This document shows positions 48,514-57,402 of a stretch of 61,711 bases of DNA, piece after piece. Position 1 is the stretch's first letter. Every line of letters begins with the position of its first letter. The notes below the pieces were generated by a model that ran no database searches, had not been told where the DNA came from, and saw only the letters and a program-made list of their open reading frames with translations. The translations under genes were made by a program, and so were the position numbers. This stretch comes from Tissierellia bacterium. Its GTDB lineage: Bacteria; Bacillota; Clostridia; Tissierellales; Tepidimicrobiaceae. Where the stretch lies: the NCBI GenBank assembly GCA_012728725.1, contig JAAYEM010000066.1, positions 1 to 61,711 on the forward strand. Reading direction: 5' to 3'.

Positions 48514-49515
48514 TTACTTTACATATTTTAATAGTCTATAAACCGTTAAATATGATTGTTCTTTTGTATAATTACCTAGTGGATCAAAATTCGCTCCATC
48601 CCCTTCCATTATTGAGATACCAAGCTCTTCTATATAACAAGATGTAATAAATTCTATATGCTCCTTAGCCCAGCTAGAAAACTTGTGTTCATCTTTAAAA
48701 CTAATTTTACCTCTATTGGTGCTATCTACTCCCAATAGATTAACCATGTTTCTTAATATTTTAGCTGCCTGTTCTCTAGTTAGCAAATCCTGTGGACCAA
48801 ATTTTCCATTTCCGTAGCCTTCAATAATATTTAAACTATAAGCAGCCAATACAAACTTATCTTCTGTATCTTCGAATACATTTTTATTTAAATGTATGCC
48901 CTTCTCATTTAATATTTCTTCCATATCTTTTCCTGTGTGCTTACCAATAGCTGCTATCATAAGTCTTGTAAATTCAGCCCTTGTTATAGGGTCCTTATAA
49001 TTTCCCTGTAGCTCCAATGGAACTATTCCTTCTATGACTGCATTATCTACAGTATCCTTTGCCCATTTGGATGGCTCATTTTCTTCCACCTGTTTTATTA
49101 GATGGAAGGTCCAAGAACCATTATCTACCTTACCAGTATAAGTATAATTGTCATATTTCCCATAAAGGTCAACAAATATATATCCATATGGTTTATTAAC
49201 CCATTCTCTTCCTATAACTATGTATTCATCATTAATTTCATCATACCTTACATCACAGATATACTCACCTGATGGAACGCTAGGATTTTCAGGTACTGAA
49301 TAAAAATAAAAGCTAGCCTTATAATTAGAATCTTCATCTAAGTACACTTTTAATGTTAAACCGGTATGTCCCTGGTTTGCATAATATGAACCCCTATAGG
49401 TGCCTATGAAATTTTGCAATTTGGAATCTGCTTCATCTGCAAAAGAACTAAAAGGTAAAGATAGTATCATAAGGCCAACCAATAGCAGTAAAACAATCCC
49501 TTTTTTACCCTTCAT
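48514..49515 (-). CDS. Secreted SLH-domain protein
   Basis: 333 residues. Signal peptide (about 1-26: basic start, LLLLVGLMILSLPFSSFA). An N-terminal domain of about 120 residues rich in Tyr/Gly (TYRGSYYANQGHTGLTLKVY) has no recognised family but is beta-rich. Three S-layer homology repeats follow (about 150-333; ITRAEFTRLMIAAIG, LLTREQAAKILRNMV and a weaker third YTKEQSYLTVYRLL). SLH repeats anchor proteins to secondary cell-wall polymers. Single gene. Confidence 0.9.
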   Translation of the reverse strand: MKGKKGIVLLLLVGLMILSLPFSSFADEADSKLQNFIGTYRGSYYANQGHTGLTLKVYLDEDSNYKASFYFYSVPENPSVPSGEYICDVRYDEINDEYIVIGREWVNKPYGYIFVDLYGKYDNYTYTGKVDNGSWTFHLIKQVEENEPSKWAKDTVDNAVIEGIVPLELQGNYKDPITRAEFTRLMIAAIGKHTGKDMEEILNEKGIHLNKNVFEDTEDKFVLAAYSLNIIEGYGNGKFGPQDLLTREQAAKILRNMVNLLGVDSTNRGKISFKDEHKFSSWAKEHIEFITSCYIEELGISIMEGDGANFDPLGNYTKEQSYLTVYRLLKYVK

Positions 49516-49735
49516 AAAATATCCCTCCTAAATATTCAGAATAGTTAACGTAAATATGTACCATATTATAACATCAAATTACAAAATTTTCTATGTACTT
49601 ATAGATAAATAGTTCCTTTTTATCTTATTGATTCATAGTTAAAGTACACAATATTTTCCAGTCTCCAAAGCCATAAAACCCTTATTCCTAATTACATACC
49701 AATCCCATATCCAAATGCCCTTTTTGTACAAAAAT
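49516..49735. other. Intergenic upstream of the SLH gene, no gene
   Basis: About 220 AT-rich bases holding the SLH gene's ribosome site (AGGAGG) and presumably its promoter. No coding frame is supported. A stretch near 49699-49720 resembles the 3' end of the PfkB gene at 59703 over about 20 bases, probably by chance. Confidence 0.4.
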
Positions 49736-49762
49736 AACCTCTCCCCATCATGGGGAAAGGTT
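49736..49762 (-). terminator. Terminator after the phosphoglucomutase gene
   Basis: AACCT-C-TCCCCA pairs with TGGGGA-A-AGGTT around a 3-base loop; on the minus strand it is followed by ATTTTTGT. Confidence 0.82.
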
Positions 49763-49845
49763 AGGGATTTTTTATATATCCTATAGCTTCCAAAAAATGT
49801 CCATCACCAAAAATGGGAAATTATTTGTAATAATTCATTAATGTT

Positions 49846-51561
49846 TTAATAAGTTAGCAAATTGGTACCTGGTACCAATGATTCTATTCTATCCATGGCT
49901 ACTTTTTCTATATCCTTTATTTTGGATTCAGCCAACTCTCTATTGTCTCCCTTTGAATATACATATATTTTAATCTTTGGTTCTGTTCCTGAGGGCCTTA
50001 TGGCATACCAGGAACCATCATCTAAAATATATTTCAACACATTGGATTTAGGATTACCAGTCTCATCATACAAATAATCTATAGTATTATTTAATCTCAT
50101 ACTTCCTATAGTGGTAATAGGGTTCTGTCTAAAGGATTTCATTATTTTATTTATCCTTTCTCTACCTTCTATACCTTCAAGGACAATGGATATAAGCTTT
50201 TCTGAATAATATCCATATTGGCCATACAGTTCTTCTAATCTTTCCAATAGATTTTTCCCTTTATCTTTGTAGAAGGCTGCCATTTCTGCTATTAACATAG
50301 ATGAAATAACCCCATCCTTATCCCTTACAAGGGTATCATATACATAGCCTATACTTTCCTCATAGCCAAATATAAAGGTATACTCCTTGGTAATATCGAA
50401 CTCATTAGCCTTTCCACAGATATGTTTAAATCCTGTTAGAGTTTCTATGGTAGCTATATTATAATCATCAGCTATAGCCCTACCTAGGTCTCCAGTTACT
50501 ATGCTCTTTACTATAGCTCCATTTTCAGGTAAGGTTTTGTTTTCATATCTTGAGGATAGGATATAATCCACCAACAACGCTCCCGTTTGGTTGCCATTTA
50601 AGAATACATATTCTCCCTTTTTATCCCTTACCATACAGGCTACCCTGTCACAATCTGGATCTGTTGCTATTAATATGTCTGCAGACTTTTCCTTGCCTAA
50701 CCTCTTTGCATATTCAAAGGCCCTTACATCCTCTGGATTAGGATAGCCTACTGTTGTAAAATCTGGATCTGGATTTTCCTGCTCCTGTACTACAAAAACA
50801 TTTCTAAATCCCCTCTCCTTAAGTATCCTTCTTACCAATTTGTTTCCAGTACCATTTAAGGGAGTGTATACTATCCTTATATTCTTGTCTATATCATCCC
50901 TTATTGCTAATTTCTTAATCTTTTCTATATATTCATAATCAATTTCTTTTCCAATATATTTAATAAGACCTCTATCCAAAGCTTCTTCCAAATCCATTAT
51001 TTTTATTTTGGAAAAATCTCCAATATTTTTTATATTATTTAGTATCTCTTCCGCCATATCATCTAATATTTGGGAACCTTCCTCCCAATATACTTTGTAC
51101 CCGTTATAGTCCTTAGGATTGTGGCTAGCTGTAACCACTATTCCAGAAATAGTATTTAGGCTTCTTATAGCATAGGACAGGAGGGGAGTTGGTCTTATAT
51201 CTTCAAATAGATATACCCTTATCCCATTGGCTGCTAATACCTGGGCTGCTATTTGAGAGAATTCTTTGGAGAAATGTCTTACATCGTAGGCAATGGCTAC
51301 ACCCCTTTCCATAGCTTCTTCGCCCCTACTAACTATTGTATCTGCTAGACCTTGGGTGGCTAAAGATACGGTATATCTATTCATCCTATTAGTACCAGCC
51401 CCAATTTTACCCCTTAAACCAGCTGTTCCAAAGGTCAAATCCCTATGGAATCTATCCTCTATTTCCCTTACATCTTCCTTAATAGCCCTTAATTCTTTTT
51501 TGGTATATTCATCAAAATAATCGCTTTCTAACCAATATTTGTATTTTTTTAGGAAATCCAT
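49846..51561 (-). CDS. Phospho-sugar mutase (alpha-phosphoglucomutase/phosphomannomutase)
   Basis: 571 residues of the alpha-D-phosphohexomutase superfamily: catalytic phosphoserine in VTASHNPKDYNGYKVYW (near 143), Mg2+ loop ATDPDCDRVA (near 302), sugar specificity loop FGYEESIGYV and the C-terminal phosphate loop RPSGTEPKIKIYV. Length matches the PgcA-type clostridial and Bacillus enzymes that interconvert glucose-1-P and glucose-6-P. It follows the M20 hydrolase gene by 18 bases and may share its transcript. Confidence 0.95.
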   Translation of the reverse strand: MDFLKKYKYWLESDYFDEYTKKELRAIKEDVREIEDRFHRDLTFGTAGLRGKIGAGTNRMNRYTVSLATQGLADTIVSRGEEAMERGVAIAYDVRHFSKEFSQIAAQVLAANGIRVYLFEDIRPTPLLSYAIRSLNTISGIVVTASHNPKDYNGYKVYWEEGSQILDDMAEEILNNIKNIGDFSKIKIMDLEEALDRGLIKYIGKEIDYEYIEKIKKLAIRDDIDKNIRIVYTPLNGTGNKLVRRILKERGFRNVFVVQEQENPDPDFTTVGYPNPEDVRAFEYAKRLGKEKSADILIATDPDCDRVACMVRDKKGEYVFLNGNQTGALLVDYILSSRYENKTLPENGAIVKSIVTGDLGRAIADDYNIATIETLTGFKHICGKANEFDITKEYTFIFGYEESIGYVYDTLVRDKDGVISSMLIAEMAAFYKDKGKNLLERLEELYGQYGYYSEKLISIVLEGIEGRERINKIMKSFRQNPITTIGSMRLNNTIDYLYDETGNPKSNVLKYILDDGSWYAIRPSGTEPKIKIYVYSKGDNRELAESKIKDIEKVAMDRIESLVPGTNLLTY

Positions 51562-51579
51562 ATTAAACCTCCCAAAAGC

Positions 51580-52764
51580 TTATCTATTTAAGAATTCTAA
51601 AGCATTTTTTACCTGGAGCAAAACTCCTATAGCTAGGCAATCTTCATCTATATCAAAATAAGGGGTATGACCCTGATGGATTATTCCCTTATTTTTATTA
51701 CCAGAACCTAGCTGGAAGAAGGCAGCAGGTCTTGCTTCAGCAAAATAGGAAAAATCCTCTACCCCAAAACTTGGGTAGGGTATTTCAAATACACTATTAT
51801 CACCCAATATATTTAAACTGTTTTCTTTTACTATATCCACCATAAAATCGCTGTTTATAAGTGACGTATAGCTTTCCTTTCTTATAAATTCCCCTCTGCC
51901 TCCCATGGACAGAGGAATTTGTTCAACTATATCCTTGATCTTTTGTAATACCAGCTCTCTAGACTCCTTGTTCAAAGTTCTAACTATCCCTGTCATTTCA
52001 ACCTTATCGGCGATTATATTGCCCCCAGAGCCTCCCTGTATAGTGCCTAGGGTTACGACTGCAGAGCTTCTAGGATCCACATTCCTACTAACCACAGTCT
52101 GCAAAGCCACTATTACCTGGCCTGCAATCACAATTGCGTCTATCCCATCTTGGGGGTAGGCTCCATGGCTGTTTTTACCGTGTATTATTATTTTGATCAT
52201 GTCGGAAGCTGCCTTCATCTGACCATATTTGATCCCAATCTGCCCCGTTTCAATGCTATTATCCACGTGGAGGCCAAAAACCCCATCTACATAAGGGTCC
52301 TCCAATACTCCTTCCTCTATCATCCTTTGGGCTCCTCCCACCGTTTCCTCGGCAGGTTGAAAGATTAGCTTTATATTTCCCCTTATATTATCCCTTATAC
52401 TGTTTAACATTCTTGCAGCCCCTAATAGTATGGCAGTATGGGCATCGTGGCCACAGGCATGCATTTTTCCTCTTATCTTAGATTTGTAGGAAACATCCTT
52501 TTTATCATCTATAGGCAGGGCATCCATATCTGCCCTTAACCCAACGGTTTTCCCTACTTCTTTTCCCCTAATAATCCCCATAACTCCCGTATCTGCAACT
52601 ATTTTATGCTCAATTTCCATTTCCCTTAAATATTCTATAATCCTATCCCTGGTCCTGTATTCTTCCAATGATAATTCCGGGTGCTGATGGAAATCCCTGC
52701 GAATATCTATTATCCATTTTTCTATATCATACACTTTAGATCTTAAAAGGTCATTATTTATCAT
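51580..52764 (-). CDS. M20D family amidohydrolase
   Basis: 394 residues of the IAA-amino-acid/hippurate hydrolase type. Motifs: FHQHPELSLEEYRT near the N-terminus, LRADMDALP, MHACGHDAHTAILLGAA with the metal-binding Cys-His pair, FQPAEETVGGAQRM and the C-terminal YPSFGVEDFSYFAEARPAAFFQLG. These enzymes hydrolyse N-acyl or aromatic-acyl amino acids, or related amides; substrate not predictable. Confidence 0.93.
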   Translation of the reverse strand: MINNDLLRSKVYDIEKWIIDIRRDFHQHPELSLEEYRTRDRIIEYLREMEIEHKIVADTGVMGIIRGKEVGKTVGLRADMDALPIDDKKDVSYKSKIRGKMHACGHDAHTAILLGAARMLNSIRDNIRGNIKLIFQPAEETVGGAQRMIEEGVLEDPYVDGVFGLHVDNSIETGQIGIKYGQMKAASDMIKIIIHGKNSHGAYPQDGIDAIVIAGQVIVALQTVVSRNVDPRSSAVVTLGTIQGGSGGNIIADKVEMTGIVRTLNKESRELVLQKIKDIVEQIPLSMGGRGEFIRKESYTSLINSDFMVDIVKENSLNILGDNSVFEIPYPSFGVEDFSYFAEARPAAFFQLGSGNKNKGIIHQGHTPYFDIDEDCLAIGVLLQVKNALEFLNR

Positions 52765-52821
52765 ATATTCACCTCATATTTTGGCTTTATTATATTATAT
52801 CATATGATATAGATAAAATTA

Positions 52822-52867
52822 AAAACATCCCTGATTTCTAAACTTCATTAGAAATCAAAGATGTTTT
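52822..52867 (-). terminator. Terminator after the CDF transporter gene
   Basis: AAAACATC...TGATTTCTAA pairs with TTAGAAATCA...GATGTTTT, an 18-bp stem with a two-base internal loop, followed by a T-run on the minus strand. Confidence 0.82.
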
Positions 52868-52927
52868 ATATTTTATTCTATAAATTTAAGTACCTTTTAA
52901 CCCTTAAGTAAACTATTCCTGATAGAA

Positions 52928-53806
52928 TTACTTACTATTTACAGATAACTTTGGCTCTACATGAATCATACAATGTTTTACATCCTCAATATTATCTTCA
53001 ATTACATCATGTACATATTCTGCAATTTCATGTCCTTTTGTTACAGTAATATTGTTGTCTACAAATATTTCTATATCCACATATATTTTGTTGCCAAAAT
53101 TTCGTGTTTTTAAGCTTTTTATCCCCTCTACTCCTTCAACATCCATTGTTAAGTTTTTTATTCTCGTTATAGTTTCTTCATCGGCTGACTCATCTACCAA
53201 TCCCCTTATTGATTGTAAATATAAGTCTATTCCAACCTTTACAATAAAAACACTTACTATAATTGCAGCAATTGGATCTAAAATTTCCAATCCCAGCCTA
53301 GCCCCTAAAATACCTACAAAAGTTCCTATTGATGATAATGCATCTGATCTATGGTGCCATGCATCAGCTTCCATAGAAATACTCTTGATTTTTTTGGCCA
53401 CCTTTATGGTATACCAATACATCCCCTCTTTAGCCACAATAGATAATACCGCAGCTATTAATGCAATTTTCCCTGGAACTTGAATATTGCCGCTTCTCAA
53501 TATTTTTATCCCTTCATAACCAATAAATAAGCCTGTACCAGTTAAAATAATGCTCAATAGCTTTGCAAATACAGGCTCATATTTTTCATGGCCATAGGGA
53601 TGTTTTTCATCTGCATCCTTTGAAGATATCTTAAGTCCAATAATTACTACCAAAGTAGTTAATACATCGGACAGGGTATGAATTCCATCAGCTAACATTG
53701 CACTACTCTTTCCTATAATTCCTGCTACAACTTTAACTATACATAAAGTTATGTTGATAATTATTGTAATTATCGATACTTTTACTCCTAATTTGAAATT
53801 CCCCAT
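52928..53806 (-). CDS. Cation diffusion facilitator family transporter
   Basis: 292 residues: six membrane helices (about 10-200) with SSAMLADGIHTLSDVLTTLVV and WHHRSDALSSIGT, the two metal-site patterns (D..D in TM2, HxxxD in TM5), then a cytosolic C-terminal domain (about 205-290). Predicted to export Zn2+, Mn2+, Fe2+ or Co2+; metal cannot be fixed. No metalloregulator or riboswitch recognised upstream. Confidence 0.94.
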   Translation of the reverse strand: MGNFKLGVKVSIITIIINITLCIVKVVAGIIGKSSAMLADGIHTLSDVLTTLVVIIGLKISSKDADEKHPYGHEKYEPVFAKLLSIILTGTGLFIGYEGIKILRSGNIQVPGKIALIAAVLSIVAKEGMYWYTIKVAKKIKSISMEADAWHHRSDALSSIGTFVGILGARLGLEILDPIAAIIVSVFIVKVGIDLYLQSIRGLVDESADEETITRIKNLTMDVEGVEGIKSLKTRNFGNKIYVDIEIFVDNNITVTKGHEIAEYVHDVIEDNIEDVKHCMIHVEPKLSVNSK

Positions 53807-53973
53807 AATATTTCCTCCATAATATTACATATTTATAATCAACTTCAGTTCTATAAGTTTGAATCATCCTCATAAACCTCATACAGAAAATATAAATCTA
53901 TTAGATCTTTCCCGCTAAAACAATAATACCCAGATTGAAAACTTATACAAATGACATATTTTACTACTTTATT

Positions 53974-54014
53974 ATGATAGCCTTGATTAAATTAGACTTA
54001 ACCAAGGCTATCAT
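53974..54014. terminator. Hairpin terminator
   Basis: ATGATAGCCTTG pairs with CAAGGCTATCAT (12 bp) across a 17-base loop. It lies 35 bases after the stop of the truncated oxidase gene and probably was its terminator. Confidence 0.72.
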
Positions 54015-54048
54015 TTTATGTTCCAGTAAAATATTAATTAATCCCTTA

Positions 54049-54342
54049 TTAACCCCTTCTTGCTTTACCTGTAATATGCTCAATTTCAACTTTTACAACA
54101 TTTGTAACATCAAAATCTTCTTCTAAGTGCTTTATGCCTTCCTCCATAAATTTTGGACAATATTTCTCTAACAATAGAGTAAGGGCATGCCTTTTTTCTT
54201 CTGCATCAGCAATCTTTGCAGTTCCAAATACCATTACACTGGCATAATTGGTCACAAATTCCTCTGGTAAAAGTTGAGTTTCTCCTACATAGGTAAATGA
54301 TACCTTGCTATTATTTTTTACATTGTGAAAAACATTACCTTG
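54049..54342 (-). pseudogene. 5'-truncated pyridoxamine 5'-phosphate oxidase family gene (NimA-like)
   Basis: About 97 codons with clear resemblance to the C-terminal two-thirds of FMN-binding NimA-like/pyridoxamine oxidase-family proteins: NVKNNSKVSFTYVGETQLLP, NYASVMVFGTAKI, TLLLEKYCPKF, VKVEIEHITGKARRG. The matching frame begins right after a TAG at 54343-54345, with no start codon or ribosome site. About 55-60 N-terminal residues are missing. Upstream the homology is replaced by the 3' end of oppC, which overlaps it in another frame. It is a recombination or deletion scar. Confidence 0.82.
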
Positions 54343-55166
54343 CTAAGCTTTGGACTAAGCACCCTGTTCAAACCATCGCCGATAAGATAGAAGGTTATTA
54401 CAGTAAAAATAATAGCAAGACCTGCAAAAACACACATCCACCAGCCGTTTACCAAATAGCTCTTCCCATTTTGTATTATTTGACCCCAGCTGATAATATT
54501 TGGATCTCCAAGTCCTAAGAAGGCTAAACTAGATTCAGTTAAAATTGCTCCAGAAATACCCATTGTAGTATTGGCTACAATTGGGAATATTCCATTTGGT
54601 ATAACATGTTTGAAAAGAATTTTTATACGGTTTTCTCCTATGGCTTCTGCTGCTTTTATAAAGGTTCTTTGTCTCAGACTCATTGCCTGAGCACGCATTA
54701 GCTTAGCATTGCCAACCCAAGTTGTAAGTCCAATAACCACCATAACATTAAATAAACCTGATCCAAACAGTGCAACAACTATAAGTATTAAGAAAAATGA
54801 CGGCATCATCATGAAGATATTAATCATTTCCCCAATAATTCCATCAATCTTGCCACCAAAGTATCCGGCAAATCCACCAAGTAATGTTCCTATAATTCCA
54901 GCTATTATAGCTGCTGTAAATCCAACAATAAGTGAAGTTCTTGCCCCATAAAGGATCATAGACAAAATATCCCTACCCAGCCCGTCTGTACCAAGTAAAT
55001 ATTCCCTACAGGGTGCCACAACCATATCATCTGATAAGGCGTATGGATCATGTGGTGCTAATATAGGTGCAAGTAGTGCTATTACTAGAAGTATAATAAG
55101 CATAATACAACCGGTTCTAAGCTGTGGATTTCCGTTAATTGTTTTTATTGCATTATTTAGTCTCAT
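54318..55166 (-). CDS. Oligopeptide/dipeptide ABC transporter permease (OppC/DppC type)
   Basis: 282 residues, N-terminal helix then a binding-protein-dependent permease domain (about 75-275) with EAA loop EAIGENRIKILFKHVIPNG. C-terminal GDGLNRVLSPKL is the normal OppC end, but the last residues (SKVMFFTM) come from the truncated neighbour's DNA, so the 3' end is at a junction. oppD and oppF, which normally follow, are absent. Follows oppB by 18 bases. Confidence 0.92.
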   Translation of the reverse strand: MRLNNAIKTINGNPQLRTGCIMLIILLVIALLAPILAPHDPYALSDDMVVAPCREYLLGTDGLGRDILSMILYGARTSLIVGFTAAIIAGIIGTLLGGFAGYFGGKIDGIIGEMINIFMMMPSFFLILIVVALFGSGLFNVMVVIGLTTWVGNAKLMRAQAMSLRQRTFIKAAEAIGENRIKILFKHVIPNGIFPIVANTTMGISGAILTESSLAFLGLGDPNIISWGQIIQNGKSYLVNGWWMCVFAGLAIIFTVITFYLIGDGLNRVLSPKLSKVMFFTM

Positions 55167-55184
55167 ATATTTCCAGCCCCCTTC

Positions 55185-56156
55185 CTATCTACACTCATGA
55201 CTAATACGTGGATCAAGTACAGAATAGAGTATGTCAACTACAAGCATCATAACGGCAACTGAAATACTCAGCACTAGATAAATTCCCATAAGCAGTGGAT
55301 AATCCCGTCGGGTAATGGCTGTCATAACAAGACTTCCCATTCCAGGCCAAGAGAATACAATCTCAATAATTGCAGAACCCATTACCAGATATGCCAATTG
55401 AATCCCAAAAACTGTGATAGTTGGCAATATAGCATTGCGAAAAATATATTTTCTAAAGATACGTTTTTCTGGTACTCCTGTTGCTCTAAGGGTTGTGATA
55501 AAATCTTCTCCCATTACCTGAATAATAGAAGAACGAGCTATACGAAAATAATAAGGAATTAGTGTCAAGGTCAATGCTGAAACTGGCAGTATCATGTGCT
55601 TCATAATGTCAAGAGCTTTTGCAAATCCTTCGTGGTCAGCCCTCATATCAATCATCCCAGAAGTTGGCAAAATACGTAATGTGGATGCAAAGATCAATAT
55701 AAGCATAAGGCCCAACCAAAAGCTTGGTGTTGAGTCAAAGAGATAGCTAACACTACCAACAATCATATCCAGCTTTGAACCCACCCTACGGGCACAGAAA
55801 ATCCCTATAGCCGTACCAATAATAGCTGCTAAAACAGCTGATGTTAGTGCCAACATGGCTGTAGGTCCCAAACGTTGGACAATCATATCCCAAACAGGTT
55901 CATTGGTATAAATGGAAACCCCCATATCTCCCTTTAGCAAATTTCCCACATATTTTCCAAACTGAACAATTTTAGGCTGATCTAAACCGTATTTTTCAGT
56001 AAGCTCTGCAATCAACTCAGGATTAGGGTTATCTTTCCCAACAAGTATTCGAATTGGATCACCAGGTGCTGCATGGATAATTACAAAATTTATACACAAT
56101 GCTGCAATTATACATAAAATTCCAGTCAATATCCGTCGTCTCAAATACCTCGCCAT
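55185..56156 (-). CDS. Oligopeptide/dipeptide ABC transporter permease (OppB/DppB type)
   Basis: 323 residues: RRRILTGILCIIAALCINFVI start, OppB-type N-terminal region with APGDPIRI, and permease domain with the loop RATGVPEKRIFRKYIFRNAILPT. Six membrane helices. Pairs with OppC to form the channel of a peptide (or nickel/sugar) importer. Neither a binding protein nor ATPases are encoded on either side. Codon use (more CGT/CGA arginine) differs from core neighbours. Confidence 0.93.
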   Translation of the reverse strand: MARYLRRRILTGILCIIAALCINFVIIHAAPGDPIRILVGKDNPNPELIAELTEKYGLDQPKIVQFGKYVGNLLKGDMGVSIYTNEPVWDMIVQRLGPTAMLALTSAVLAAIIGTAIGIFCARRVGSKLDMIVGSVSYLFDSTPSFWLGLMLILIFASTLRILPTSGMIDMRADHEGFAKALDIMKHMILPVSALTLTLIPYYFRIARSSIIQVMGEDFITTLRATGVPEKRIFRKYIFRNAILPTITVFGIQLAYLVMGSAIIEIVFSWPGMGSLVMTAITRRDYPLLMGIYLVLSISVAVMMLVVDILYSVLDPRISHECR

Positions 56157-56208
56157 AAAATATCACCCTTCTTCTTTACCTAATATTTGAATTGAAGAAT
56201 TTGCAAAA

Positions 56209-57060
56209 CTATTCCACATATATTTCTTCACGTCTTTCAAAACTGTTTCGATACTTGTCTATACTTTCCTTATAATGTGAATATATATAATTCATCATAA
56301 GAAAAATAAACCTGGTTACTGGCGACGTATCTATCAAGTCTATTTCTTTATTTCTATTCACATTAAATATTAAAGAATAGTCTGATAGATCATTAAAGGG
56401 ATTAATTATACTATCTGATATTGTTATTACAGTACATCCGCCATCCTTGGCAGTTTTGGTATGATCTAAAGTATATTTATAATGGGGAGAAAATGAAACT
56501 GCTATAACAAGAGAATCTTCATCCATTTCGTAAAGAATATCCCTTTCCCTATACAGTAACCTAAAGAAGTATACTTCTTTACGCATTTTCTCTAATACAT
56601 GTAATAGTTCTGATGCTACTCCAAAGGAATCCATATAACCAATAATAAGAATCTTTTTCTTGGTCATTATAATATGGCATATCTCTACAAATTCGTCAAA
56701 ATCAATATATTGATAAGCCCTATTTCCCTGTGTAATTTGTTTTTCTATATAGCTATCTATCTCAGATAATAGTACCTCACTAAAAAAATCTTTCTCACCA
56801 ATACTTTGAACTATATTTTTTACATTTCTAAGGGCACTTGTTCTCATTGCATTATTCATATCAGTATAACCTTCGAAGCCTAAAGCATATGAGAATCTAA
56901 TAACTGTGGCTTCACTTACGGAGGCTTTTTGTGCTAACTGATATGCAGTATCAAATAATGCTTCTTCAAAATTATCTAGTATGTATTTTGCAACTTTCTG
57001 TTGAGACTTTGATAAATCACCAATTTTATCTTTGACTAAACTTATAAAATCCAAATCCAT
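56209..57060 (-). CDS. RpiR family transcriptional regulator
   Basis: About 283 residues: N-terminal HTH (about 5-75; LSKSQQKVAKYILDN and KASVSEATVIRFSYALGFEGY) and a C-terminal SIS domain (about 105-245; KKILIIGYMDSFGVASELL). RpiR proteins usually sense phosphosugars; members beside peptide transporters are also known. The start was set at ATG 57060 because AAGGGGGG lies just upstream. Oriented with oppBC, divergent from the second pepF; likely regulator of this island. Confidence 0.9.
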   Translation of the reverse strand: MDLDFISLVKDKIGDLSKSQQKVAKYILDNFEEALFDTAYQLAQKASVSEATVIRFSYALGFEGYTDMNNAMRTSALRNVKNIVQSIGEKDFFSEVLLSEIDSYIEKQITQGNRAYQYIDFDEFVEICHIIMTKKKILIIGYMDSFGVASELLHVLEKMRKEVYFFRLLYRERDILYEMDEDSLVIAVSFSPHYKYTLDHTKTAKDGGCTVITISDSIINPFNDLSDYSLIFNVNRNKEIDLIDTSPVTRFIFLMMNYIYSHYKESIDKYRNSFERREEIYVE

Positions 57061-57328
57061 ATTCCCCCCTTTCATTATTTTAATAATGATGTAGTTTTTC
57101 CTTCATTTTATTTAGTGTTGTATCTTTTACTTCCTTTTTCATAATAATACTTTATTAAATATCTGTCAAGAATATTTCTGAACTTTAAAATTAATTATAT
57201 TTTTTAAAGGATTTTTAAAATAATATAGGTTTCTAACAATTCCAATAAATCAGCTTATTTATAAGCCTTTTATTGTTTCTATTTTAGTAGAAAATGTCCC
57301 CTCTTAAATTTGTCCAATATCTATTTCA

Positions 57329-57357
57329 TTGTTCAAAAAACAATTTTATGTTATACT
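57329..57357 (+). promoter_or_regulatory. Promoter of the second M3 peptidase gene
   Basis: -35 TTGTTC, 17-base spacer, -10 TATACT, about 45 bases before the start codon. The -35 region is part of an inverted repeat ATTGTT-CAAAA-AACAAT, a possible RpiR operator (inference). Confidence 0.7.
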
Positions 57358-57402
57358 AAAAATTATTATTTGCTATTTGACTCGACACAAGGAGGTAAAA
57401 TC

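Noticed and set aside
49690-49725. Duplication of the PfkB gene 3' end
   Set aside because: About 20 bases resemble the region near 59708-59730, but similarity does not extend on either side; likely chance in AT-rich DNA.
57310-57402. N-terminal extension of the second M3 peptidase
   Set aside because: The extended frame runs through the promoter and the ribosome site; AAGGAGGT and family length place the start at 57403.
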